IMG/VR virus record: IMGVR_UViG_3300020183_000023
Location: 42,654 to 106,653 of that record
Direction: 5' to 3' (one strand)
DNA from: a virus
DNA: 64,000 bases
Translations under genes and position numbers: made by a program
In this document: positions 25,543 through 33,817 of the stretch, piece after piece
Layout of the letters: each line of letters starts with the position of its first letter
How positions within the stretch are numbered: the stretch's first letter is position 1
Notes under the pieces: model-generated
The model's input: the letters and a program-made list of their open reading frames with translations, nothing else
What the model was told of the DNA's origin: nothing
Database searches by the model: none

Positions 25543-26614
25543 AAATGCTATTGCTAATTTGTTGGATAAATATGCGGTTGATTATAAAGTCAATCGCAGA
25601 TCATTTATTTTAAAATTTTGCCCAAGTTGCGGTAAATCAAAATATTCAGTTTGGCTTTTAAAGCCAGACGATGATGAAACAAAAGTGTACGGTCAATGTT
25701 GGGTTTGCGGTGCAAAATTTTCAATTCTTAAATATTTAACTGACTGCGGTGTAGAAAGTTATAAAAAATTAAAATCAGAACTATTCGGCAGGCAGATATC
25801 TAAACCAAATGCTGGAATGTTTGATTTAGATACTCCTATGCCAAATACTCCAATTAATCAAAAACATGAAAATTTAAAGCTTAACCACTGCTCCATTCCC
25901 GAAACATTTCACAAAGTGTATGATTGGCCGTCTAATCCGGCTTCTATGTATGCAAAAAAACGCGGTGTTGTCGGAGATTTGCAGCACGAAGTGTATATAG
26001 ACCCATTTGCTCGCGCAGTTGCGTTTCCTATTTATTGTTTTGATACTTTAGTGGGATTTCAGAAGCGTTTTATTTCTCCAGATGCAAAAATAAAAGTACA
26101 CACTGATGCTAATCTACCCAAAGCTCATGCGTTTATTAGATTCGGCCATGTTAATAAGCCAATTTGCGTAGTAGAAGGCCCATTTGATGCTGTTGCTGCA
26201 GTATGGTTTGGATATTACGGGCTTGCTACCATGGGTGCTCAAATATCAGCATCTCAAGCAAGGCAAATTGCGATGATGGCTATGGAACAAAATCCAGATA
26301 ATCCAATTGTATATCTTGGCTTAGATCCGGATGAAGCCGGTGAAAATGGGGCTTGTAAACTGGCTAGGTTTTTAGATTTTTATGGCGTTAAATATGAACG
26401 TATAACACCAATGATCGAGCATGAAGATTTTAATTCTATGCTAGTTAAACATTCTGGTTTAGATTTAGAAAAATCAGATAAATTAGTTACTATAAATGGT
26501 CTTGTACAGTCGCAACATTGGTGGATTCCAAATAAAATACGAATAGATGATATATATGAACAAAGAATGATTAAAAACGTTAAGAAAAAATTAAAAGATC
26601 TTTCAGAGGGATGA
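25523..26614 (+). CDS. DnaG-like primase (zinc finger plus TOPRIM)
   Basis: The start is a TTG at 25523 with a GGGAG site, overlapping the previous gene by 20 bases. This 363-residue protein has an N-terminal zinc finger (C33-P-S-C36 and C59-W-V-C62) for template recognition. Its TOPRIM core has the catalytic Glu in VVEGPFDAV (E218) and a metal-binding LGLDPDEAG (about 266-273). It would lay RNA primers with the DnaB-like helicase of the same block. It is shorter than DnaG, like phage gp61/gp4-type primases, and has no separate helicase-binding domain that I can see. Confidence 0.85.
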   Translation: MSAHQTENAIANLLDKYAVDYKVNRRSFILKFCPSCGKSKYSVWLLKPDDDETKVYGQCWVCGAKFSILKYLTDCGVESYKKLKSELFGRQISKPNAGMFDLDTPMPNTPINQKHENLKLNHCSIPETFHKVYDWPSNPASMYAKKRGVVGDLQHEVYIDPFARAVAFPIYCFDTLVGFQKRFISPDAKIKVHTDANLPKAHAFIRFGHVNKPICVVEGPFDAVAAVWFGYYGLATMGAQISASQARQIAMMAMEQNPDNPIVYLGLDPDEAGENGACKLARFLDFYGVKYERITPMIEHEDFNSMLVKHSGLDLEKSDKLVTINGLVQSQHWWIPNKIRIDDIYEQRMIKNVKKKLKDLSEG

Positions 26615-26618
26615 TTAA

Positions 26619-26858
26619 ATGAATTTAGAAAAATTTTTGTATCAATTGCGTAAAAAAAATAATGAACTTTATATTGCAAGACTTAGTTTGTCTTCAAATA
26701 GTCCATTACAATTAAAACGGATTGGCGATTCAGAATGGTCTGAAGTTTCTCCTTGGGATCAAGAACAAAACAAAACTGTCCCATGCAGTGATTGGTTAGA
26801 TCAAAACCATATGAAAAATCACTTGTGTGTTAATGGAATACAGAATTACGTATTATGA
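26619..26858 (+). CDS. Hypothetical small protein
   Basis: A 79-residue protein, mostly hydrophilic, with no motif recognised. It starts five bases after the primase stop and overlaps the next gene by four bases, so it belongs to the same transcript. Confidence 0.55.
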   Translation: MNLEKFLYQLRKKNNELYIARLSLSSNSPLQLKRIGDSEWSEVSPWDQEQNKTVPCSDWLDQNHMKNHLCVNGIQNYVL

Positions 26859-27145
26859 ATTATTTGTATAAAATTTATCAAAAAATGAAATTTGATAAAC
26901 ATACAAATGCCTATGAAGTAGAATCTTGGTGTATTCATAGATTCAATACTGAAACTTTTGAAATTTTTAAACTAGAATGTATCGTTGGTTCTATGGGCAG
27001 CGTAGATATATGGCTGCCTGTATATCCTTCTATGTTAACGAATCTATCACAAATGACTGATTTTATCACTTTGGAAGAAGCAATCAATTATTTAGAGAAA
27101 TATGGGCTAAAAACTCTTTCTTCTAAGCTCATGAATCACCTATAA
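26855..27145 (+). CDS. Hypothetical small protein
   Basis: A 96-residue mixed alpha/beta protein of unknown function, translationally coupled (ATGA overlap) to the gene before it. It is the last gene before a regulatory gap that leads to the capsid gene. Confidence 0.55.
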   Translation: MNYLYKIYQKMKFDKHTNAYEVESWCIHRFNTETFEIFKLECIVGSMGSVDIWLPVYPSMLTNLSQMTDFITLEEAINYLEKYGLKTLSSKLMNHL

Positions 27146-27207
27146 TCAGTATTTACCAATATAAAAAACTATCCATGAATTAAAAAATCTAGACAGTCTT
27201 AAATACC

Positions 27208-27228
27208 ATGTATAATATTATTATACAT
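27208..27228. promoter_or_regulatory. Perfect palindrome with divergent TATAAT boxes
   Basis: ATGTATAATA and TATTATACAT form a perfect 10-bp inverted repeat around one T. Each arm contains a TATAAT box, one per strand. It lies in the 260-base gap upstream of the major capsid gene and could be an operator or a two-way promoter. Confidence 0.45.
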
Positions 27229-27321
27229 AAAGTTTAGTGATTTTAGTTATTTATTTAATTAATGATAAAAAATATTAAGATTAATTTAACTTATCACTTT
27301 TTTTGTTTATAGATCTATGTG

Positions 27322-27406
27322 TATAATTACTTTAACTTTATGAGTTTACGCTTTTTTAGTGTAGAATGTTATAAGAAATTTGTTTAACTCTTTCAGAGGT
27401 GTTATA
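27322..27406 (+). promoter_or_regulatory. Candidate late promoter and leader of capsid gene
   Basis: TATAAT (27322-27327) is followed by a leader holding GTTTAACTCTTTC (27382-27394), identical to the leader of the gene at 18685, and an AGAGG ribosome site. The rest of the gap 27146-27321 is AT-rich and holds no gene. Confidence 0.45.
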
Positions 27407-27407
27407 T

Positions 27408-28913
27408 ATGTCAGGTTTTAGTCCACTTAATCAGCAAGAGCTTCAAATGATCGCTCAGAAGCTAGAAAGTCTTAATAAGTCTTTCGCAGCTGGCTTCCCT
27501 GGTCTCAACAACGCAGGAAGAACTGGTACTTCTGCAATCGCTATTGATAGCCTTGAGCCAACTGTGCGTTCTTTGACTCTAGAGGATGAAGACTTCCTCT
27601 TGACAAAAAATGTACAAACCCTCAAAGCTACACAGACTACATATAGCTATGTAGTTAAGACAGCGGTTCGTAGCGGTATTGACACTTGGGGTGTCGAAAC
27701 ATTCCTTCCACAAGAAGATGTTTCTCAATATATGCGTGTTGCAGAAGTTCTTCGTGTACAAGGTATTCGTAAGACGATTTCTCACCTTGCACAAACAGTA
27801 AACTCTGCTGGCGGCTACATGCTTGACCTCGAAGCAGAAAACGACAAGAATGCAGCTATGTCAATGGCCGAAGGTCTTGAGCGTGCAATGTATATCGGTG
27901 GCGATATGTATCTTGACCAAAATGGCGAGATTGACAGCACGCTTGCTGCTAATCCAAACGCTCCTATGCGTATGCCACGCGGTATTCAGGCTCAAATTCG
28001 TGAAGGTAACAAATCTGCTCGCGGTATCATTGGTGACTTCGTTGGATACGGTAACAACCGTGTAACTTTTGCTGATGCAAAAGGCCAAGTCCTGACAAGG
28101 GGTCAAGTTGACAAGCTTGTTTCAGCTGTTCGCGAAAACCGCGGCCGTATTGTTGAAGCACACTGTACGGTTGACCAACTTGTTCACTTCCGTGCTACGT
28201 TCTTCCCATTTGAGCGTGGTGATCTTGGCGCTGCTTACGCAATTCGCGGTGCTAACGTAGAAGCAGAAGCTAAGTCTGGATTCCCACTCCAAACAGTTGT
28301 TGGTACAGTTGACTTTATTCCTTCTGTATTCAAATATACTCGCGCTTATCCAGAGCCTGTAATGAGCTCAAGTGGCACAATTGCTACTCCAGCTATCAGC
28401 GCTACTGCACAAGTTGCTGGTAATACATCATTCAAAGCTGGTGACGTTGTTAAGTATGTTGTTCAGGCAGTTAACATCCACGGAATTTCAATGCCTTCGG
28501 CTGAAGTTTCTGTAACAATTGCTGCTGATGGAAACAAAGTTCAGCTTACTCTCGCTGCTGTTCCTGGCGCTGAAGAATTCGCTCTTTTCCGCACTTCAGT
28601 TGGTGGAGCTTCTGGCACATGGAAAGCTTGTGGACGCGTAATTGCTGCTCGCGCTGGTGCTACTACTGCAGTTGATGCACAAGCAATTCTTCCTGGACTT
28701 GACAGCGTAGTGTTCCTACCAAAAGCTCAATTCCGTGCGAAACTTGCTGTCCTTGGCGAAATGCTTTCTAAGATGAAACTCGGCCTTCGCGGTCTTGTTG
28801 AAGAAACTCTTTATGTAAGCTACCTCGCTGTAATTCTCGAGTATGTACGTCATCACGGTCTCCTTGATAACGTCTACCATGAGCTTAACGATGAAACTTA
28901 CGGAAGCGTCTAA
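27408..28913 (+). CDS. Major capsid protein, HK97-like with Ig-type insertion
   Basis: I use the ATG at 27408 (501 residues); AGAGG is spaced correctly for it, not for the in-frame GTG nine bases earlier. The N-terminal half has the long helical and EDEDFLLTKNVQTLKATQT-like segment seen in capsid proteins of large myoviruses. A segment at about residues 330-410 (VVKYVVQAVNIHGISMPSAE) reads as an inserted Ig/FN3-like domain. The C-terminus returns to a capsid-type fold. GC-rich codons, a strong leader and a strong terminator indicate very high expression. No direct similarity search supports the call, so it rests on size, expression signals and domain layout. Confidence 0.7.
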   Translation: MSGFSPLNQQELQMIAQKLESLNKSFAAGFPGLNNAGRTGTSAIAIDSLEPTVRSLTLEDEDFLLTKNVQTLKATQTTYSYVVKTAVRSGIDTWGVETFLPQEDVSQYMRVAEVLRVQGIRKTISHLAQTVNSAGGYMLDLEAENDKNAAMSMAEGLERAMYIGGDMYLDQNGEIDSTLAANPNAPMRMPRGIQAQIREGNKSARGIIGDFVGYGNNRVTFADAKGQVLTRGQVDKLVSAVRENRGRIVEAHCTVDQLVHFRATFFPFERGDLGAAYAIRGANVEAEAKSGFPLQTVVGTVDFIPSVFKYTRAYPEPVMSSSGTIATPAISATAQVAGNTSFKAGDVVKYVVQAVNIHGISMPSAEVSVTIAADGNKVQLTLAAVPGAEEFALFRTSVGGASGTWKACGRVIAARAGATTAVDAQAILPGLDSVVFLPKAQFRAKLAVLGEMLSKMKLGLRGLVEETLYVSYLAVILEYVRHHGLLDNVYHELNDETYGSV

Positions 28914-28932
28914 TAAACGCTTCTAACGAAGA

Positions 28933-28959
28933 AGGCTGGGGAAACCCAGCCTTTTTTTA
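28933..28959 (+). terminator. Strong Rho-independent terminator after capsid gene
   Basis: AGGCTGGG (28933-28940), a GAAA tetraloop and CCCAGCCT (28945-28952) are followed by seven T. The T run overlaps the stop codon of the convergent GMP-reductase gene. Confidence 0.92.
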
Positions 28960-29982
28960 TTTCCTATTGAAATGCGTTCCATTTTCCCTAACGCCATTTG
29001 CCGTAACTAATACAAATTCGGCATTTTCTTCAAATTGTTGTAAATTAGAAGCATTGCAATAAGTCAAAGCAGACCGTAAACCGCCGTTGATTTGCTGCAA
29101 AACATCTTGGGTATTACCTATACTAGAAATAGTATGAGAAGAGCCCTCTGCCGATCTATGAGTAGATAATTTGCCCTGATCTTTGTATGAACTAAAGCTG
29201 GCGGACCCGCGAAATTCATTTGGACGTTCGCAGGCATCGGTTCCAGCTAACATACCGCCAATCATAACCGCCTTTGCACCAGCCGCTAAAGCTTTGGCAA
29301 TATCGCCGCTGGTTTTACAACCGCCATCGGCAATTAATGAATACCTATCTGGTGAGTTATCCATAATAGCAGAAAGCTGCGGGTAACCACAACCAGTAAC
29401 AGTGCGAGTTTCACACACAGAGCCTGGACCAATTCCAATTTTCCATCCAACAATATTACTTAAATCATGATCTATTACTGTTAGATGCCTTGATACATTT
29501 TTAATAAATGGAAAAATATCAATAAAATTACCAACTATGTAGTCAATGTGTGGATTGAATTCAGCAATGTCTGCAACAAATTTTGCAACTTGAGATTGTG
29601 CGGCATGGGCTACATCAATAACAAATGTTTTAACGCCAACACTTGAAAGCTCGTTATGTCGTTCATAACTAAGTTTGTCTATGCCAATAGATGCCCAAAA
29701 ATTTACTTTTTGTTTAACTAAACTCTCGGCAATAATGCAATTTTCTTCAATGCTCATAAATCGATGCAGACAGCCGATTCCGCCAGCTTGGTGCATTGCT
29801 ATACACATATTATGGCCTGTAACGGTATCCATATTTGCAGAAATAACGGGAAGAGACAAAGATGTATATCGACCTATTTGAACCGACAGATCTACGTTAC
29901 CTCTAGAATTAATCCAAGAAAATTTTGGTACTAACAAAACATCGTCAAAAGTATATGCAGTCTTTTTAATCAAAGAACTCAT
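28957..29982 (-). CDS. guaC: GMP reductase / IMP dehydrogenase family enzyme
   Basis: A 341-residue TIM-barrel enzyme. FDDVLLVPKFS at the N-terminus, the phosphate-binding DGGCKTSGDIAKALAAGA and the active-site loop GIGPGSVCETRTVTGCGYPQL-type segment (Cys190) are typical. TG-GYPQLSA and FRGSASFSSYKDQG favour GMP reductase over IMP dehydrogenase. There is no CBS domain. The enzyme would convert GMP to IMP, allowing adenine nucleotide synthesis from host guanine nucleotides in an AT-rich phage. It is convergent with the capsid gene and follows a short unknown gene. Confidence 0.82.
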   Translation of the reverse strand: MSSLIKKTAYTFDDVLLVPKFSWINSRGNVDLSVQIGRYTSLSLPVISANMDTVTGHNMCIAMHQAGGIGCLHRFMSIEENCIIAESLVKQKVNFWASIGIDKLSYERHNELSSVGVKTFVIDVAHAAQSQVAKFVADIAEFNPHIDYIVGNFIDIFPFIKNVSRHLTVIDHDLSNIVGWKIGIGPGSVCETRTVTGCGYPQLSAIMDNSPDRYSLIADGGCKTSGDIAKALAAGAKAVMIGGMLAGTDACERPNEFRGSASFSSYKDQGKLSTHRSAEGSSHTISSIGNTQDVLQQINGGLRSALTYCNASNLQQFEENAEFVLVTANGVRENGTHFNRK

Positions 29983-29997
29983 TATTTCTCCAATAAA

Positions 29998-30366
29998 TTA
30001 AATATCTTGGCACAAAAATTCGATAAGGCTTGAATATTTTTTTCTTTTTAATTTAGAAGACCCAATTAACTCAATCGCCTCGTGTACTCCTATCGCCTTT
30101 TTTGTTTTTAAGACAATAAAAGCGTGATCAATTAAGCCCATCGAGTTGTAATTTTGCATGATATTATCTTCGGATTGAGCTAGAAAGTCCCATTGAAATT
30201 GAGCCATTTTTAGATGTGAATTCATTGCAAAATAATAAAGCTTTTTATAAAAAATCTTTTTTGTGTGCATTGAATTTTGTTCTTCTTTAAAGATATGAAG
30301 ATTGCCATCCATAGTATAAAGGATTAAGTATTTAATTTGATTATTTTTTATTTGTTGTGTTTCCAT
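29998..30366 (-). CDS. Hypothetical protein upstream of GMP reductase
   Basis: A 122-residue protein with a beta-like N-terminus (IKYLILYTMDGNLHIF) and Lys-rich C-terminal helices. It is not recognised. It ends 15 bases before the GMP-reductase start and probably shares its transcript. Confidence 0.55.
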   Translation of the reverse strand: METQQIKNNQIKYLILYTMDGNLHIFKEEQNSMHTKKIFYKKLYYFAMNSHLKMAQFQWDFLAQSEDNIMQNYNSMGLIDHAFIVLKTKKAIGVHEAIELIGSSKLKRKKYSSLIEFLCQDI

Positions 30367-30404
30367 AATAATGTTATATTAGTAATAATAACGGTTGATA
30401 ATAT

Positions 30405-30632
30405 ATGCAATTTCAAGGTAAAGAACATAAAAAACGAGTCAGGGATGCTCTTCGTAAATACAACGAAGAAGCCAGAAAACCTGTTTATTGTATAGATATG
30501 ATTACAGGCGAAATAGAAAATTTTGAAAGCAAATATGATGCGGAAAAGGCCGGTTATAAACGATATAGAATTGATCGCTGTTTAAACGGGGATCGCAGAA
30601 GTTACAAGGGTAAAATGTGGTACCTTGCTTAA
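30405..30632 (+). CDS. Stand-alone NUMOD-like DNA-binding protein
   Basis: A 75-residue basic protein. From about residue 25 it reads PVYCIDMITGEIENFESK, then a helical DAEKAGY segment and I-x-R-CLNG...KGKMWYLA. This is the NUMOD-type helix-turn-helix module usually attached to HNH or GIY-YIG homing endonucleases. Here there is no nuclease domain, so it may be a remnant of a homing gene or a small regulator. It stands alone on the plus strand between two minus-strand genes. Confidence 0.6.
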   Translation: MQFQGKEHKKRVRDALRKYNEEARKPVYCIDMITGEIENFESKYDAEKAGYKRYRIDRCLNGDRRSYKGKMWYLA

Positions 30633-31447
30633 TTTTTTTTGATCTCTTCTAAACTTTTTTGAAGAACTTCGTTCACTATATTTTGTATGGATTGTGTTTG
30701 AACTTCTTCTAAACTTTTTTGGAGAGCTTCATTTATATAATTTTGAATAGATTTTTCTGCTATTTTAATTTTTGGCTGATTTAAAAATTTAGGTTTATAT
30801 GTATTATATTTCAATTGTCTGTCTAAAAAACCATTAATTTCAGCAGGACTTTTTGCTGCTGGTTTATTAATTGCACGAGAATGTTCAAATACATTATCCC
30901 AATTTTTTACTTTGGGCCTTACTTGCGTTTCCCAATACTTTAACGCAACTTGAGCGGCAATATCTGGATCAGAGGCTAAGTGTGGATTATTATACAGGTC
31001 AACACCTATCATTTGCCCATATTTTTTATAATTATAATCATGCGTTAAATGTATATATCCTCGCCCAAGAAAATTTTTACCGCCTTTATATCTTTTATTT
31101 GCTATATTGTCTGAAATTATTTCTTTAGGTTTTTTGAAATTCATAGTTTCATGAGCTATTTGTGCCATAAATGCAGCTAGTTCTTTGCCGTGTAATCCCG
31201 CTTTTCTGGCTTCGCCAAGAATATGTTCTTCGCCAAACACAGGTTTTGTGTCGGGAGGAGTTGTTGGTTGCTCAATTTTTGGTTGGACTGGTTGCTGCGT
31301 TTGATTCTGAACCGAGGGATTAAATAATAATGATGAACCGGCTACAATTCCAGCTTTAATTTTGTCTTTTAAACCAGTTTTTTCTAAATCTTCATCATAG
31401 TTTTGTTTAGAGTAATAAAGATCTTTTAAAGATTTTTTTAACTGCAT
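30629..31447 (-). CDS. GH19-type endolysin with coiled repeats
   Basis: A 272-residue lysis enzyme. The GH19 core (about 75-220) has the catalytic Glu in AQIAHETMNF (E100), then KRYKGG..FLGRGYIHLTHDYNY and a NPHLASDPDIAAQVALKYW segment typical of this family, which cleaves peptidoglycan or chitin. N-terminal residues 1-70 have a helical start and a Pro-rich linker. The last 40 residues hold two copies of a short helix (INEALQKSLEE / VNEVLQKSLEE). There is no signal peptide, so a holin is needed. The extra helices may anchor it to a partner or the virion. Confidence 0.8.
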   Translation of the reverse strand: MQLKKSLKDLYYSKQNYDEDLEKTGLKDKIKAGIVAGSSLLFNPSVQNQTQQPVQPKIEQPTTPPDTKPVFGEEHILGEARKAGLHGKELAAFMAQIAHETMNFKKPKEIISDNIANKRYKGGKNFLGRGYIHLTHDYNYKKYGQMIGVDLYNNPHLASDPDIAAQVALKYWETQVRPKVKNWDNVFEHSRAINKPAAKSPAEINGFLDRQLKYNTYKPKFLNQPKIKIAEKSIQNYINEALQKSLEEVQTQSIQNIVNEVLQKSLEEIKKN

Positions 31448-31492
31448 AGTATAACCTCTATTGTAGAAATATATTATACTATGCCATTTTAT

Positions 31493-32824
31493 TTAAAATA
31501 AACGTTTATTGAGACTTGATTTGATAGTTTCACTATCTGGTTTTTTGATCCAAACCATATTTTTAATATCAATGACTGCAACGCCAGGAAATTTAATCAA
31601 ATTTCTGTAATCAACTCCATATCCTCTATTTGCAGTAATATTTTTAGCTCTGTGATAACCGTTTTTATAATATCCATCATTAAGAACTTTCCTTAGTTCT
31701 TCATTATCAGTATCTAAAATAAATAAATAACTAGATTTAAATCCATAAATTGCATAAATTTCTGTATTTTGCCGACCAGCTTGTTTAAAGCCCCCAACTT
31801 TAGATTTCGCTTCGGAAGAAGCTCCCTTGTCCATTTCAATAAAAACATTAGGAGAATCAGTAACTTTTCCAAGTTCGTTATATACTTTATCTTGGCAAGC
31901 GGCGTTAAAAATACCATCGCTTTTAATTTCTACACGACCGCCATTTGGCAGTCCAATATCCATTGAAGCTCTCTTCTCATTACCTCTAGGAAATGCACCA
32001 TCCAAAAACAATGGGACAAGAAGAGTTTCTAATTTATTAGAAAGTTCATATTTTTCTTTTCTTGAATCAGTATTTTTAATCATTTCTGCAACTTTATTAA
32101 TTTCTTTTACATTTAATTTAAGTTTTTCTGCAGTAATTTTAATGCTTTCTGATTCAGAAAGAGGATTTGCTTTCTTGCTAGAAACCACAGTTTTTTTAGG
32201 AGTATTTTTTAGTTGCTCGGTTGAAATTTTTGTTAAACTAAAATCTTTTTCGTTTCTTTTAAGAGCGTGAATAAAAGTCCTGATCATTAAAATATTATCT
32301 TCGTATGCATTGTGCGGAACAATTTCTTTAATTCCACTGCGTTCAGCACATATTTGCATAGAAGGAACACCGTATTTATCGTTTGGCATAGCAAATAAAA
32401 TTGCTGGATCAACAACCTGAAATGGACTAACAGCTAAAGTTTCCTTGATAGTTTTAGGAATAAAATGCCAGTCAAATGAAGGATTTCTGATAAGAAATTT
32501 CCAATCTCGTCGATCTAGAGTGTGTTTTTTAAGAAATGAAATGCTTTGGCTGATCCATTCTTCTAAGCCCATAACTGGAAGCTCTGCATTTTTAGAACGA
32601 ATTTTTTTTAGAATTTCTACAGTTTGTAATTTTTCTGTAAAAAGCGTATCTAACTCGACTACATAATTATCTTGTTGAATATATGCAGAAAAATGAGGCA
32701 AATCAAAAGGATTTTCACAAATCTTTTGGCTATCGAAAACGACCCAAGATGCATTAATAAGTGATTCTGGAGATCTATAATTTAAAGATGTAGTTTCGCA
32801 ATCAAACGCTATGTAAATAGTCAT
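31493..32824 (-). CDS. DEDDh-type 3'-5' exonuclease with extra C-terminal domain
   Basis: I place the start at the ATG at 32824 because AAGGAGAATAT precedes it; the longer frame to 32890 has no ribosome site. The 443-residue protein begins with IYIAFDCETTSL (Exo I motif, D and E) and has later Exo II-like NPSFDWHF and Exo III-like HNAYEDNIL motifs, as in DnaQ and T4 DexA. After a linker (about 215-250) there is a second domain of about 200 residues with charged strands (RVEIKSDGIFNAACQ, NVFIEMDKG) that might be a restriction-endonuclease-like or DNA-binding domain; I do not recognise it. Confidence 0.7.
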   Translation of the reverse strand: MTIYIAFDCETTSLNYRSPESLINASWVVFDSQKICENPFDLPHFSAYIQQDNYVVELDTLFTEKLQTVEILKKIRSKNAELPVMGLEEWISQSISFLKKHTLDRRDWKFLIRNPSFDWHFIPKTIKETLAVSPFQVVDPAILFAMPNDKYGVPSMQICAERSGIKEIVPHNAYEDNILMIRTFIHALKRNEKDFSLTKISTEQLKNTPKKTVVSSKKANPLSESESIKITAEKLKLNVKEINKVAEMIKNTDSRKEKYELSNKLETLLVPLFLDGAFPRGNEKRASMDIGLPNGGRVEIKSDGIFNAACQDKVYNELGKVTDSPNVFIEMDKGASSEAKSKVGGFKQAGRQNTEIYAIYGFKSSYLFILDTDNEELRKVLNDGYYKNGYHRAKNITANRGYGVDYRNLIKFPGVAVIDIKNMVWIKKPDSETIKSSLNKRLF

Positions 32825-32873
32825 ATATTCTCCTTGTATCGAAAATATATATGTATATAGCTGTATTGAATAG

Positions 32874-33236
32874 CTATAAAATATTGGCAAGTATATCTAG
32901 AATAGAATCTTTTGTTTTGCTGTCAATATCATCTTGTTTTTCTTGGTTATTTTTACAAATAATCTGCAAAAATGGAAAACTATCAGTAATATCATCGCTT
33001 TCCCAAAGCAATTTATAGTGCTTATAATAAGGTTGTCTTGTATAGTAATTACAACAAAATTTTATTGATGGCCAAAAATTCAATTTAAAGAGTTTACATA
33101 ATTTTAACCTGTTAGAAATAGATATGTATGCAAGTTGTTCAGAAATTAATTCTTTATCATTATATTTAATAACAATATGGTTTCTATCGTTATTCCAATC
33201 ACTCATTTTTGTAAGAAAAAAAATTTTGATGGTCAT
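32874..33236 (-). CDS. Hypothetical protein
   Basis: A 120-residue protein rich in Asn, Lys and aromatic residues, not recognised. Neither the ATG at 33236 nor the one at 33206 has a clear ribosome site, so the start is uncertain. It precedes the exonuclease gene by about 50 bases. Confidence 0.45.
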   Translation of the reverse strand: MTIKIFFLTKMSDWNNDRNHIVIKYNDKELISEQLAYISISNRLKLCKLFKLNFWPSIKFCCNYYTRQPYYKHYKLLWESDDITDSFPFLQIICKNNQEKQDDIDSKTKDSILDILANIL

Positions 33237-33273
33237 GTATTGTCACTGTTGCGTATTTAAATTAAACGATTAA

Positions 33274-33302
33274 TATAATCTTATCACTAAAAGGAGTGTT
33301 TT
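33274..33302 (+). promoter_or_regulatory. Candidate promoter and leader of gene 33308
   Basis: TATAAT (33274-33279) is followed by CACTAAAAGGAGTGTTT, nearly the same leader as at the tail-fibre gene (14062-14096). The ribosome site is inside this element. Confidence 0.42.
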
Positions 33303-33307
33303 TAGCA

Positions 33308-33817
33308 ATGGTAAAGAATGTAGAACTAAAAGCTGTTGTAAAATCTTTTGTTTCTAATGTCACAAGGGAAAAACTAGGCAACGGGGAGCTAGATGAAGAA
33401 GCTGAAAAAGAACTATCTGCTGTGAAAGACTTTTTCAAAGTTCAAGAGCTTGATAGCGTAGTGAATTTACGACTTTCCCTTGAAAACATGCTATGGAAAT
33501 TGTTTGAAAATGTAAAAGTGCCAGAAAGTCCTCTGCGTTTAAAGGCACATGAAAGATTCCTTGGGCGCGTAGCTGAGAACCTAAAAGCGACGTTGGATAC
33601 AGAGCAAATTCCTAAACTAGAAACTGAAGACTTAAAACAAGTTCTCTATATGGTAGAAGATCCAGAAGTTTTTTCTAAACTAGAATTACCATTTGAATAT
33701 GCAGCCCAAGATGGAACCGTGCGAGTGCTTCCATTACCTGCAACTAATATTTTGCAAAATGAACAATTTGTTAATACTGTAGATGAGCTCTTTATTCCAT
33801 GCGTGGAGAAAAAATGA
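33308..33817 (+). CDS. Hypothetical helical protein
   Basis: A 169-residue, mostly helical acidic protein with no recognised motif. The ATG at 33308 is preferred because AAGGAG lies 11 bases upstream. It shares its promoter-like leader with a tail-fibre gene, which hints at late expression. Confidence 0.55.
   Translation: MVKNVELKAVVKSFVSNVTREKLGNGELDEEAEKELSAVKDFFKVQELDSVVNLRLSLENMLWKLFENVKVPESPLRLKAHERFLGRVAENLKATLDTEQIPKLETEDLKQVLYMVEDPEVFSKLELPFEYAAQDGTVRVLPLPATNILQNEQFVNTVDELFIPCVEKK

Noticed and set aside
31827-32270. Plus-strand frame of 147 codons opposite the exonuclease gene
   Set aside because: Antisense to a supported gene, Ser/Phe-rich product typical of antisense frames in AT-rich DNA.
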